Assembly: GCA_900317955.1 (NCBI GenBank)
Contig: ONIP01000009.1
Location: 1 to 64,000, forward strand
DNA: 64,000 nucleotides
From: an uncultured Bacteroidales bacterium
GTDB taxonomy: Bacteria > Bacteroidota > Bacteroidia > Bacteroidales > P3
Direction of reading: 5' to 3'
In this document: one piece after another, positions 27,012 to 35,846 of the stretch
Layout of the letters: every line of letters begins with the position of its first letter
How positions within the stretch are numbered: position 1 is the stretch's first letter
Position numbers and translations under genes: made by a program
Notes under the pieces: generated by a model
Database searches by the model: none
What the model saw: the letters and a program-made list of their open reading frames with translations, nothing else
What the model was told of the DNA's origin: nothing

Positions 27012-27659
27012 TTACAACAGGGCTACAAGGTCGGGAAAAGTGTCAATCAGATGGTCGGGGTTGACGGAGAGCAATTTCTGCCTGCTTTGGTTTCCGTAGG
27101 TTACGCCACAGGTGTGACATCCGGCGGCTGAACCCATCTGGAGGTCATATATAGTATCGCCGACAACAAGGGTTTGGGCTGGGTTTAGGTTGAGGTCGGA
27201 GAGGATTTTCAAAGCTATATCGGGTGCCGGTTTTGGGGCGAGGCTTTCGTCTTCGCCGTATAGGCGTGTGCGCGGTATGTATTGTAATACGCCCAATTGT
27301 TCTGCCAAGGGGTCAAGTGACATGTGGTGACGTGAGGAAACGATGGCCATAACAATGCCGCGGTTTTGGAGTTCGGATAGGGTTTGAAGTATGCAGGGAA
27401 AGAGGGAGATATGGTCAAGGGCGAGGGAAGGGAAGATGTCGCGGTAGATTTGTGCGGCTTCGTCAAGGCGTTCTGGGGGTGTAGGGGTAGCGAGGTGAAA
27501 GCATTCGGTAAGGGGCAGGCCTATGGTCTTTGTTATATCGGAGGGATTGGCTGAGGGCAACCCCATACGGAGGAGAGTGCCTTGTACGGTGCGGATGATG
27601 CCTTGGCGTGTGTCGGCAAGGGTGCCGTCAAAGTCGAAGAGGATGTTTTTGTAGTTCAT
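27012..27659 (-). CDS. HAD-superfamily phosphatase (phosphoglycolate phosphatase-like)
   Basis: The 215-residue protein has HAD motif I FDFDGTLAD (nucleophile D9, acid/base D11), a cap-domain region, motif II AIVSSRHH, the motif III lysine in APKPAPD and motif IV GDTIYDLQMG. It belongs with the Gph/beta-phosphoglucomutase-like group; substrate cannot be fixed from sequence. It is transcribed alone on the minus strand, convergent with the M23 gene and divergent from galK. Confidence 0.88.
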   Translation of the reverse strand: MNYKNILFDFDGTLADTRQGIIRTVQGTLLRMGLPSANPSDITKTIGLPLTECFHLATPTPPERLDEAAQIYRDIFPSLALDHISLFPCILQTLSELQNRGIVMAIVSSRHHMSLDPLAEQLGVLQYIPRTRLYGEDESLAPKPAPDIALKILSDLNLNPAQTLVVGDTIYDLQMGSAAGCHTCGVTYGNQSRQKLLSVNPDHLIDTFPDLVALL

Positions 27660-28068
27660 AAAATATTAACGTTGAAACGAAGGAAAAAGTGTGCAGCAGA
27701 TGAAAAAGCTTTCAGAATGGTAAGGGGAGAGGATGTGGTGATGATTATGCGCGGGGGATGGGATCTATAAGGATTGTCTTCATCCCTCTTCTAAATAATG
27801 CAGTTCCGTTCGATTAACGCTGATATAACCTTTCTTCCGCTGTTGATTTGCACATACAAAAGTTTAAAACGAGCGTAGAACAACAGTTTTCTAATTGTGT
27901 TTGAAAAAACGGATGAAGGCTTGTATTGTGTAATTTCGGTTGGCGAACGCTTTATTTGTATCATCGTAGTATTTTGTTGAATAATGAGTTTTTAGGTCAA
28001 AGTTGCGAAAAATCATCAGGACACCAATTATTTTTTGTATCTTTGCAGTTTGAAAAATAAGGACGAAT
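27660..28068. other. Intergenic region between divergent HAD gene and galK
   Basis: About 400 bases of AT-rich sequence. No ORF or RNA gene is recognised. The galK -7 box lies at the right end; no TAnnTTTG box is seen for the HAD gene. The length leaves room for operators, but no inverted repeat stands out. Confidence 0.4.
28038..28045 (+). promoter_or_regulatory. -7 box for galK
   Basis: TATCTTTG matches the consensus and lies 23 bases before the galK ATG. No TTTG at the right -33 spacing is visible, which may mean activator dependence (inference). Confidence 0.7.
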
Positions 28069-29208
28069 ATGGATACTATGAAACTTCGGCTGCGGTTTGA
28101 ACAGCAATTCGGAAATGCCGACGGATGCAGTGTATGGATGGCTCCGGGGCGTATTAATCTTATTGGCGAGCATACCGACTACAACGGAGGATTTGTTTTT
28201 CCGGGGGCGGTGTGCCAGAGTATAACGGCTTTGATTCGTACTTGTAGCGAACCAAGAGTGAGATTGTGGGCTGAGGATCTCGGCATGGGGTGTGAATTTG
28301 ATTTGGATGATGCCGAGGGTCCTGATACAGTGCATTTCCGCTATGTATACGGTGTGGTGAGGGAACTGCGGGAGCGAGGCGTTGATGTGAAGGGTTTTGA
28401 TGCGGTGTATGGCGGGGATGTGCCGTTGGCGGCAGGGATGAGTTCCTCGGCTGCGCTGGAGTGTTGTTTTGCCAACGCCTTGAATGAGTTGTTTGTCGGT
28501 GGGCTGGACAAGATGGCTCTTGCCCTTGTGGGGCAGGCCACGGAGCATAAATATGTGGGAGTGAAGTGCGGCATTATGGATCAGTTTGTGTCGATGTATG
28601 GCAAGGCGGGGAGTCTTGTCAGGTTAGATTGCCGGAGTGGGGAGTTTGTTTATTATCCTTGGCATCCAGAGGGATACCGTCTGGTGCTGGTGAACAGTTG
28701 TGTGAAGCATGAGTTGGTGGGGTCGCCATATAACGACCGGCGCAACAGTTGTGAGCGTGTGGCAGCTGCCGTGGGTGTTGAGACCTTGCGGGATTGCAGT
28801 TGGGATATGTTGGAAGGAGTGCGCAAAGAGATAAGCGATGAGGATTATAGACGTGCCAAGTTTGTGCTGGGAGAGTGCGACAGGGTGTTGGCGGTTAGCA
28901 GTGCATTGGAGCGTGGAGACTACGAGACGGTAGGAAAGCAGATGTATTTGACCCACGAGGGGTTGAGCAAGGATTATGAGGTGAGTTGCGAGGAGATTGA
29001 TTTTTTGGTTGAAGAGGCTGTGCGTTGCGGTGTGACGGGTGCACGCATTATGGGCGGCGGTTTTGGCGGCTGCACGATTAATTTGGTGCGTGAGGAGGTG
29101 TATGACCGGTTTGTGAAGGAGGTGCAGGAGCGTTATAAGGAACGTTTTGGCAGGGAGTGCAAGGTGATACCCGTGGTAATTGGGGACGGTGCAAGAAGAA
29201 TAGGCTGA
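28069..29208 (+). CDS. galK: Galactokinase
   Basis: Phosphorylates galactose at C1, the entry to the Leloir pathway. The 379-residue protein has all GHMP/galactokinase motifs: PGRINLIGEHTDYNGGFVFP (about 27-46), the ATP loop PLAAGMSSSAALE, GIMDQFVSMYG, and the C-terminal GARIMGGGFGGCTINLV. ATG 28078 is an alternative start. It is followed after 40 bases by a glycosidase fusion, which could supply the galactose. No galE, galT or mutarotase is nearby. Confidence 0.96.
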   Translation: MDTMKLRLRFEQQFGNADGCSVWMAPGRINLIGEHTDYNGGFVFPGAVCQSITALIRTCSEPRVRLWAEDLGMGCEFDLDDAEGPDTVHFRYVYGVVRELRERGVDVKGFDAVYGGDVPLAAGMSSSAALECCFANALNELFVGGLDKMALALVGQATEHKYVGVKCGIMDQFVSMYGKAGSLVRLDCRSGEFVYYPWHPEGYRLVLVNSCVKHELVGSPYNDRRNSCERVAAAVGVETLRDCSWDMLEGVRKEISDEDYRRAKFVLGECDRVLAVSSALERGDYETVGKQMYLTHEGLSKDYEVSCEEIDFLVEEAVRCGVTGARIMGGGFGGCTINLVREEVYDRFVKEVQERYKERFGRECKVIPVVIGDGARRIG

Positions 29209-29248
29209 GGTTTGTTATAGTTGTATGGATTTTAATAAACGATTTGTT

Positions 29249-32200
29249 ATGAAGAAGTTTCTTTTATGTTTGGTTGGGTTGATGATGACGGTTGGCCAGT
29301 TGGCTGCCGAGGAGCAGAAGTATACTTTGAAATCGCCCGACGGGAAGTTGGTGACACATATTGTGGCCACCGAGAAGGAGGAGATTACGTATGACATAGT
29401 GTATAACGGAGTGACGATAGTAATGCCGTCGCATGCGGGTTTGAATCGAGCCTACGGCAAGCGAGTGACGGGGAGCATGGCGGTGACGAAGGCGAGTACC
29501 GCGACGGTTGATGAGACTGTGGCCTCACCTTTTACGCGGCAGGCCACGATGCGGAACCACTATAATGAGTTGACTCTAAAAATGAAGGATGGCTTGACGA
29601 TGGTGTTTCGAGCCTATAACGAGGGCGTGGCTTACCGCTATAAGGTGGAAGGGGCATGTAAGGTGCGTTTTGAGAAGGTGGAATATAATTTTGCAGGCGA
29701 CTATGAAGCGACAGTGCCATACGTGATTAATTTTGATGAGAAGAACCATGATATTCAGTTCAGTTCGTCGTTTGAGAACCTGTATGTTAGGATGCCGTTG
29801 TCTAAATTGGATGTAAGGCGGTTGTGTTTCCTGCCGTTGCTGGTGCACGGGCCTCACGGTGTGAAAGTTTGCTTGACAGAGTCATCGCTGACGAACTATC
29901 CGGGACTCTATTTAAAGGGAATGGGTGATGCAGGACGTCTGGAAGGGGAGCATGCCCGCTATCCTAAGAGAGTGGAGCAAGGAGGCCACAACAACCTCCA
30001 GATGATAGTGAAAGAGCGCGAGGAATATATAGCGGACTTAAATCCACAGCCGGAGCGGAAGGGGAAAAGTGAGACGGCGTTGCCTTGGAGAATAACCATG
30101 GTGGCAAAGAATAGCGCGGCATTGGCGATGAATAATATGAGTTATCTGCTTGGGGAGCCTACTAAAATGACAGACTTGAGTTGGATTAAACCCGGCAAGG
30201 TGGCGTGGGACTGGTGGAACGACTGGAACTTGAAGGGTGTGGATTTCAAGTCGGGAATTAACAACGAGACGTATAAGTACTATATTGATTTTGCCTCGAA
30301 GTACGGGATTGAATATGTGATATTGGACGAAGGATGGGCTGTGAACATGAAAGCGGATTTGTTCCAGGTGGTGAAAGAGATAGATTTGCCGATGCTGGTA
30401 CGGTATGCCAAGGAGCGTGGAGTGGGGTTGATATTGTGGGCGGGGTATTATGCTTTTGACCGCGATATGGAGAAGGTGTGTCGATATTACAGCGAGATGG
30501 GAATCAAGGGGTTCAAGATAGATTTCATGGACAGGGACGACCAGGTGATAACGGATTTCTACAAGCGGGCTGCGGAGATGTGTGCGAAGTATCATCTGCT
30601 GGTGGATTTCCATGGTGCATTCAAGCCTGCAGGGTTGAACAGGACCTATCCCAATGTGCTGAATTTTGAGGGGGTGGCAGGATTGGAACAGATGAAATGG
30701 GCTCCGGCAAGTTGGAATCAAATGCAGTACGACACTGAGATTCCGTTTATACGTCAGGCGTCGGGTCCGATGGATTATACGCAGGGTGCTATGAACAACG
30801 GGGCAAAGGGTAGTTACCATCCCAGTTGGAGCGAACCGATGAGTCAGGGGACACGTTGCCACCAGTTGGCACTGTATGTGGTGCTGGAATCGCCTTTGAA
30901 CATGCTGTGCGATGCCCCGACAAATTATGAGAAAGAGCCTGACTATACCCGTTTTGTAGCGGGAATGCCGACGGTGTGGGATGAGACGCGAGTGCTGGAC
31001 GGAGAGGTGGGAGAATATATTGTGACGGCGCGCCGGAAAGGGGACACGTGGTATGTGGGAGGTATAACCAACTGGACGGAGCGCGATGTGACGGTGGATG
31101 TGCCGTCGTTGCTGGGCGCGATGGGAGAGGATGTGGAACGATGCGATGTGGTATTGTATGCCGACGGAGCGAACGCACACCGAAAAGGCAGCGACTATAG
31201 AGTTAGGTGGATAGAACAGTTTGCGGGACTGCTACGTGTGCATCTTGCACCGGGAGGAGGCTTTGTGGCCAAGTTGACACCGGCGGAGAATTATGTGATG
31301 GACGGGGTTACGGATTTATATATGAAAAAGCTGTACGCTCCAGGCGAATACGGGTCGAAGAACTACCGGATTCCAGCCATCTGTGTGATGCCCGACGGGT
31401 CGCTGATAGCGGTGAACGACAAACGTAAAAACAATGAGCAGGATTTGCCACAGGACATTGACGTGGTGTGCCGGCGGAGCACGGACAACGGCCGGACGTG
31501 GTCGGAGCCTAAGACGATAGTGCGTGGGATGGGTAAAGAACGAGGCTATGGCGACCCTGCGTTGGTGGTGTGTGGAAACGGCGATGTGATGTGTTTGATG
31601 GCAGGACACAACGGCTATTTCCAGTCGACGGAGAAGAACCCGATAAGAATATTTGTGTGCCGAAGCAAGGACAACGGAGTCAGTTGGTCGGAACCACAGG
31701 AGATAACGTCAAGAGTGTGGGGAAGTACGGCAATGAACCCAGCCTGCAAGAATTACAGGGGGGCTTTTGTTGCCAGTGGAAATGGCTTGAGACTTGAGAA
31801 AGGGGAACACAAAGGGCGAGTGCTTTTTGCCGCCTCGTTGCTCAGGGCTGAGGAGAATGTGTCGGATGATTATGTTATCTATTCAGATGACAACGGCTAC
31901 ACATGGCAAGTGTCGGAGATGGCATATAAAGGAGGAGACGAATCGAAGTTGATAGAACGTGAAGACGGGTCGGTGCTGATAAGTGTACGGCAGAGAGGCC
32001 CGCGGGGATATAATGTCTCCACTGACGGAGGAGTGACCTGGGGCAAGCAAGGAGTATGGACAGAGATGTCGACAAACGCCTGCAACGGGGACATGCTTAG
32101 AATAAAGACTGGAGGAAAGAGTGTGCTGCTGCATTCCATGCCCAACTCGATGGAACGGGAAGATGTGAGCATATATGTGAGTTATGACGAGGGGAAAACA

Positions 32201-32347
32201 TGGCAGAAGCCGATATTGATGTGTCCGGGGCCGTCGGTGTACTCGTCGATGACGCTGTTGCCGGATGGGTCGATAGGGATGTATGTGGAACAGAACCCGT
32301 CGGGTGCATGTGAATTGTGGTATATGAATTTCAGACTTAAACTATAA
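29249..32347 (+). CDS. Bifunctional glycosidase: GH97 domain fused to GH33 sialidase domain
   Basis: The 1032-residue exported protein (signal peptide about 1-21, MKKFLLCLVGLM start; ATG 29225 possible) joins two glycosidases. Residues about 24-675 are GH97, with GKVAWDWWNDWNLKGVDF, YVILDEGWA, GFKIDFMDRDDQ and NFEGVAGLEQMKW. D425 and E480 are candidates for the nucleophile and acid/base of the retaining (alpha-galactosidase) branch, by analogy. Residues about 683-1032 are GH33: the arginine of YRIPAI near 705, the Asp-rich DLPQDIDVV, five Asp boxes (STDNGRTW, SKDNGVSW, SDDNGYTW, STDGGVTW, SYDEGKTW), and the VYSSMTLL tyrosine. The sialidase half is closely related to the lipoprotein sialidase at 50.3-51.5 kb. 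galK lies just upstream. Confidence 0.9.
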   Translation: MKKFLLCLVGLMMTVGQLAAEEQKYTLKSPDGKLVTHIVATEKEEITYDIVYNGVTIVMPSHAGLNRAYGKRVTGSMAVTKASTATVDETVASPFTRQATMRNHYNELTLKMKDGLTMVFRAYNEGVAYRYKVEGACKVRFEKVEYNFAGDYEATVPYVINFDEKNHDIQFSSSFENLYVRMPLSKLDVRRLCFLPLLVHGPHGVKVCLTESSLTNYPGLYLKGMGDAGRLEGEHARYPKRVEQGGHNNLQMIVKEREEYIADLNPQPERKGKSETALPWRITMVAKNSAALAMNNMSYLLGEPTKMTDLSWIKPGKVAWDWWNDWNLKGVDFKSGINNETYKYYIDFASKYGIEYVILDEGWAVNMKADLFQVVKEIDLPMLVRYAKERGVGLILWAGYYAFDRDMEKVCRYYSEMGIKGFKIDFMDRDDQVITDFYKRAAEMCAKYHLLVDFHGAFKPAGLNRTYPNVLNFEGVAGLEQMKWAPASWNQMQYDTEIPFIRQASGPMDYTQGAMNNGAKGSYHPSWSEPMSQGTRCHQLALYVVLESPLNMLCDAPTNYEKEPDYTRFVAGMPTVWDETRVLDGEVGEYIVTARRKGDTWYVGGITNWTERDVTVDVPSLLGAMGEDVERCDVVLYADGANAHRKGSDYRVRWIEQFAGLLRVHLAPGGGFVAKLTPAENYVMDGVTDLYMKKLYAPGEYGSKNYRIPAICVMPDGSLIAVNDKRKNNEQDLPQDIDVVCRRSTDNGRTWSEPKTIVRGMGKERGYGDPALVVCGNGDVMCLMAGHNGYFQSTEKNPIRIFVCRSKDNGVSWSEPQEITSRVWGSTAMNPACKNYRGAFVASGNGLRLEKGEHKGRVLFAASLLRAEENVSDDYVIYSDDNGYTWQVSEMAYKGGDESKLIEREDGSVLISVRQRGPRGYNVSTDGGVTWGKQGVWTEMSTNACNGDMLRIKTGGKSVLLHSMPNSMEREDVSIYVSYDEGKTWQKPILMCPGPSVYSSMTLLPDGSIGMYVEQNPSGACELWYMNFRLKL

Positions 32348-32364
32348 CGGATAATACAGGAAGA

Positions 32365-34041
32365 ATGAAAAGACGTGAGATGAGGACTGGGGTTGTCTTG
32401 CATGGGGTACGCTTGATAGCTCTGATGGCACTGATGGTGTCTTGGATTGGAGAGGTCTGCGGGCAGGACAAGTATTATTACTGGGTGGCTTTCAACGACA
32501 AAGAGGGTACCCCATTTGCAATAGAGCGGCCGACGGAATATTTGAGCAGCAGGGCTATGGAACGGCGGATGCGGCAGAGGATAGCCGTGGACAGTATGGA
32601 TTTGCCAGTGAACCCGCAGTATGTGGCGGCGTTGCAGCAGGCCGGGTTAGAAGTCCGGCATCGGTTGCGGTGGCAAAACGGTGTTGTGGTAAGGACGACC
32701 GAGGCGTTGCCAGATGATTTTGTGCAGCGGTACGAGTTTGTAAGAGAGATGAAACTTTGCAAGCATGAGGTGGATACTCTGCATGTGGATTCGACTAAAG
32801 TTTTAAGTGTGAAGAATCGGTTACGGCTGGATGACTCACATTCGGGCGTGGATTATTACGGCTGGAGCTACCTGCAGATTGAGCAACTGGCAGGCGAGCC
32901 TTTGCATAAAAGGGGATTTGAGGGGCAAGGGATTGTGATAGGGGTTTGCGACGCTGGTTTCCCGGGTGTGGACACGATGTCTGTGTATAGAGAAATGCGA
33001 AACGAAGGGAGGTTGTTGGCGATGCGCGATTTTGTCAGTATGGGCGAAGAGCCGGGTTATATGGGGAACCACGGAATGCATGTGTTGTCACTGATGGCTG
33101 TAGATAGAGCGGGTGTGTATGTTGGGACAGCCCCGAAGGCGACGTATGTGTTGTGCCGGACGGAGGATGTGGAGAGCGAGACGCCTTTGGAGGAGTATAA
33201 CTGGATAGCAGCGGCGGAATATCTTGACAGCCTGGGTGCGGATATAATTACTACATCGTTGGGATATTTTGATTATGATGACAGTACGCAGAGCTACTCG
33301 TTGGCAGACCTTGATGGACGGACGGCTCCCATGTCGCGGGCGGCGGCTATAGCGGTGTCGCGCGGGATGTTGTTGCTGAATGCGGCGGGTAACAACGGGG
33401 AAGATGAGTTCCACCAGTTGAATGTTCCTGCCGATGTGCCGGAAGTGTTGACGGTAGGAGCCGTTGAAAATGAGGGCAATTGGGCCAGCTTTAGTTCTTA
33501 TGGGCCTACGGCGGCTATGGTGAGGAAACCCGATGTGGTGGCTTTAGGAGATGGCGTGATGACAGTTGGTGAGGGAGGTTACCTCCAGATAGGCAGCGGG
33601 ACATCGTATGCGTGTCCAATCATGGCGGGGATGATGGCCTGCTTGTGGCAGCGTTATCGCGTGTTGAACCCTCGGCAACTATGTGACTCGGTGCGAGCAT
33701 GGGGGCATTTAGCAGTATGGCCGACCGATAGATGCGGGTATGGAATACCAGATTTCAGCAGAGCGACAGCAGGGATGCTTTCCATAAATCAGGAATCGGC
33801 AGTGATGAGGATGAGGGTGTATCCTAACCCAGCAACGGATTATGTGGTAGTGGAGACTGGAGAAGAGTCGCAGGGCGGCGTGTTGACGGTGAGCGATGCC
33901 AAAGGGCGCAATCTGACGACCCATGCAGTTGAAGGTGGCATTTGTCGTATCAATACGGCACAATGGCCTAAGGGCGTGTATTTTTTGACCTTTATTAGCA
34001 ATGATGGTCAGCGCAGGAGCGTGGCCGGATTTAAGTTGTAA
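32365..34041 (+). CDS. Subtilisin-like (S8) protease with type IX secretion sorting domain
   Basis: The 558-residue protein has a signal peptide (about 15-33), a propeptide-like region, and the S8 triad: Asp196 in VCDAGFPGVD, His236 in NHGMHVLS and Ser414 in GTSYACPIMAG; the oxyanion Asn is in NAAGNNGED. The last about 80 residues form a T9SS type A sorting domain: VYPNPATDYVVVE, then GVLTVSDAKGRNL, GVYFLTF and the terminal GFKL. It is therefore probably exported through SprA and anchored to or released from the surface. It lies 18 bases after the GH97-GH33 gene. Confidence 0.93.
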   Translation: MKRREMRTGVVLHGVRLIALMALMVSWIGEVCGQDKYYYWVAFNDKEGTPFAIERPTEYLSSRAMERRMRQRIAVDSMDLPVNPQYVAALQQAGLEVRHRLRWQNGVVVRTTEALPDDFVQRYEFVREMKLCKHEVDTLHVDSTKVLSVKNRLRLDDSHSGVDYYGWSYLQIEQLAGEPLHKRGFEGQGIVIGVCDAGFPGVDTMSVYREMRNEGRLLAMRDFVSMGEEPGYMGNHGMHVLSLMAVDRAGVYVGTAPKATYVLCRTEDVESETPLEEYNWIAAAEYLDSLGADIITTSLGYFDYDDSTQSYSLADLDGRTAPMSRAAAIAVSRGMLLLNAAGNNGEDEFHQLNVPADVPEVLTVGAVENEGNWASFSSYGPTAAMVRKPDVVALGDGVMTVGEGGYLQIGSGTSYACPIMAGMMACLWQRYRVLNPRQLCDSVRAWGHLAVWPTDRCGYGIPDFSRATAGMLSINQESAVMRMRVYPNPATDYVVVETGEESQGGVLTVSDAKGRNLTTHAVEGGICRINTAQWPKGVYFLTFISNDGQRRSVAGFKL

Positions 34042-34060
34042 AATAAGGGATCGGGCAGCG

Positions 34061-34807
34061 TTATGTCCGCAGCAGTTCGGCCATGAGGATGGCGCAGGCT
34101 ACAGAGGCGTTGAGGGATTCGGCGGTGCCTCCCAGGTTGGGTATTGCAATGCGTTGAGTGACATATTGCTGCACAGGGAGGGAAATGCCGCGGCTTTCGT
34201 TGCCTATTACAAGTATGGCACCTTCTTGAGGTAGTTGGAGGCGTTGGTTGTTACCCCAGATATTCGAACCGTCGAGAAGTGCGCCTATAACGGGTTTGTT
34301 GCATGAGGCGAGATAGGTGGGGAGGTCGGTATAGATGATTTCGGTGCGGAATAGGCTGCCCATAGTGCTTTGTACCACCTTGGGATTGAAGCAGGAGACG
34401 GAGCCGTCGCTACAGACAATGCGTCTCACACCGAACCAATCGGCAGTGCGAATGATGGTGCCCAAGTTTCCGGGGTCTTGTAGATGGTCAAGAGCCAGTG
34501 TGAGGGGACAGTTGTTGTTGGGGAGTGGCAAATGTCTGTCTACCAGCATCCATACTTCGTTGGGGGTTTGCATGTGGCTGAGACGGGAGAGCGTATCCTG
34601 TTCAACCTCATATATTTCTGCATCAGCGGGGAGGTTGTTGTGTTGAGAGAGCCACAAATTTGTTGCACAGATGATGCGGATAGGGGCGTTTGCAGCAAGT
34701 GCCTCGTTGGACAATTTCACACCTTCGACAATAAAAACCGATGCATCGTCGCAATGCTTTTGTTGCTTAAAGCCAGATAGTTCCTTGAGTTTATTCTTTG
34801 ATATCAT
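34061..34807 (-). CDS. TrmH/SpoU-family RNA 2'-O-methyltransferase
   Basis: A 248-residue SPOUT methylase. The N-terminus (KLKELSGFKQQKHCDDASVF, then VEGVKL) is the substrate-binding domain; the SPOUT motifs are LALDHLQDPGNLGTIIRTAD (motif 1), LVIGNESRGIS (motif 2) and IAIPNLGGTAESLNASVA (motif 3), forming the SAM-binding knot. It probably modifies rRNA or tRNA. The start at 34807 is chosen because the upstream ATG at 34822 lies in or before the -7 box at 34812-34819. Confidence 0.92.
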   Translation of the reverse strand: MISKNKLKELSGFKQQKHCDDASVFIVEGVKLSNEALAANAPIRIICATNLWLSQHNNLPADAEIYEVEQDTLSRLSHMQTPNEVWMLVDRHLPLPNNNCPLTLALDHLQDPGNLGTIIRTADWFGVRRIVCSDGSVSCFNPKVVQSTMGSLFRTEIIYTDLPTYLASCNKPVIGALLDGSNIWGNNQRLQLPQEGAILVIGNESRGISLPVQQYVTQRIAIPNLGGTAESLNASVACAILMAELLRT

Positions 34808-34811
34808 AAGG

Positions 34812-34819
34812 CAAAGATA
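34812..34819 (-). promoter_or_regulatory. -7 box for the TrmH-family gene, nearly leaderless
   Basis: Minus-strand TATCTTTG ends 5 bases before the ATG at 34807, so transcription would start at or within a few bases of the start codon. Confidence 0.7.
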
Positions 34820-34839
34820 CAATTTTTTTTGAAAAAAAG

Positions 34840-34870
34840 TTTGTCATGTCAGAAAAAAGTAGTACTTTTG
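34840..34870 (+). promoter_or_regulatory. Promoter for tRNA-His
   Basis: TTTG at 34840-34843 and TACTTTTG at 34863-34870 are 19 bases apart, a full Bacteroidota promoter match directed at the tRNA gene 23 bases downstream. Confidence 0.85.
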
Positions 34871-34892
34871 CAACCGATTTTCGAATCAAGAC

Positions 34893-34967
34893 GGTGGGCG
34901 TAGTTCAGCTGGTTAGAGCGCCAGATTGTGGATCTGGAGGTCGTGGGTTCGAGCCCCACCTCCCACC
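34893..34967 (+). tRNA. tRNA-His (anticodon GTG)
   Basis: The cloverleaf is complete: anticodon stem CCAGA/TCTGG with loop TTGTGGA (anticodon GTG), T stem GTGGG/CCCAC with TTCGAGC loop, and the extra G-1 (34893) opposite C73 that is typical of tRNA-His. CCA is not encoded. The acceptor stem has one mismatch, C6 opposite U67 (see findings). It has its own promoter and a strong terminator. Confidence 0.95.
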
Positions 34968-34983
34968 CGAAAGAAACAAAAAG

Positions 34984-35009
34984 GCAGACTTTTAGAGTCT
35001 GCTTTTTTG
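34984..35009 (+). terminator. Rho-independent terminator after tRNA-His
   Basis: A 6-bp stem (GCAGAC, 34984-34989, with GTCTGC, 34997-35002) is preceded by A residues and followed by six T. Confidence 0.9.
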
Positions 35010-35250
35010 TTATAAGAGCTTTAGTGATTATGACGGAGTTTGCGAGTAAATGGGGGTCTATTTTTTGATGGTGCAAATATACAAAAAATGAGCAATCGCC
35101 AAATATTATAGAATTTGGTGATTTCATTCCTCGAATTCAAACTTTCTTGAGTGATGAAGATATAGAAATAGGGCGATGTCTTTATTACTGGATTAATCTT
35201 ATTATAAGCAGAGGAGTCGATAATAGGTAAACAAGGTAACCGGATGGAGC
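35010..35250 (+). other. Non-coding stretch after tRNA-His with a start-less open frame
   Basis: No complete gene is seen. A frame open from 35069 to the stop at 35228-35230 encodes 53 residues of protein-like composition (for example IIEFGDFIPRIQTFLSDEDI, then GRCLYYWINLIISRG) but has no ATG and is closed upstream by a stop. It may be the tail of a lost gene next to a tRNA; the family is not recognised. Confidence 0.3.
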
Positions 35251-35291
35251 AAAAAAAGAGTGGCAGTCGGGGTGGCTGCCACTCTTTTTTT
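35251..35291. terminator. Bidirectional terminator
   Basis: A perfect 16-bp stem (35251-35266 with 35276-35291), with A run on the left and T run on the right, can end transcripts from both sides. It lies just after the minus-strand lipoprotein gene. Confidence 0.92.
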
Positions 35292-35302
35292 GTTTTGAGA
35301 GG

Positions 35303-35827
35303 TTATCTCAGGGCTGTGCGGTAGTGCATGTTGCCAGTAATGGTGCCGGTGATGGTGCCGAGGACTGGGACAACAGCCGAGGCAGTGCCGGTGGCGGTAC
35401 TGGTCCAGTCCATGACGCCGTTGACGGGGGCTGAGATGACGGGGTGAGACATGGTGGCTTGCAGAGAAGCTTTGACGCCCAAGGTGTCGATGTTTAAGGC
35501 GATGGTGTCGTTTTGCAGGTGCAAGCCGAGGGTGTCGACTGTGCCGCGCATGTACATGCCGTCGGAACTGGTCATGATGATGCCATACTGTTGGTTGGGG
35601 TCTTTTTTGACTGTGACAACTTCAACGTCGAGGTCGCGGTCAATGGGGATGTTGAAAGTGGCTACGGAGAGAATGAGGTCGGTGTGGCGGGACATGAGGT
35701 AGTTGCCCAGATATGGGGTGACGTCGATGACGGGTTCATGGCTGGCAGGATTGTTGGCAGGGTCTTTTTCGCAGCTGCACATAAAGAGTGCGGAGGCAAG
35801 TGCGATTAATAAAAATGATTTTTTCAT
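35303..35827 (-). CDS. Small exported lipoprotein of unknown function
   Basis: The 174-residue protein has a lipoprotein signal with lipobox FMCSC (Cys19) followed by an Asn/Pro-rich linker. The remainder shows alternating beta-like stretches (YLMSRHTDLILSVATFNIP, GIIMTSSDGMYMRGTVD, GTASAVVPVLGTITGTITGN), suggestive of a small beta-barrel or calycin-like fold, but no family is recognised. It lies 19 bases after the DUF2723 gene at the end of a minus-strand operon. Confidence 0.75.
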   Translation of the reverse strand: MKKSFLLIALASALFMCSCEKDPANNPASHEPVIDVTPYLGNYLMSRHTDLILSVATFNIPIDRDLDVEVVTVKKDPNQQYGIIMTSSDGMYMRGTVDTLGLHLQNDTIALNIDTLGVKASLQATMSHPVISAPVNGVMDWTSTATGTASAVVPVLGTITGTITGNMHYRTALR

Positions 35828-35846
35828 AATATTGAATTTTTGTTAG

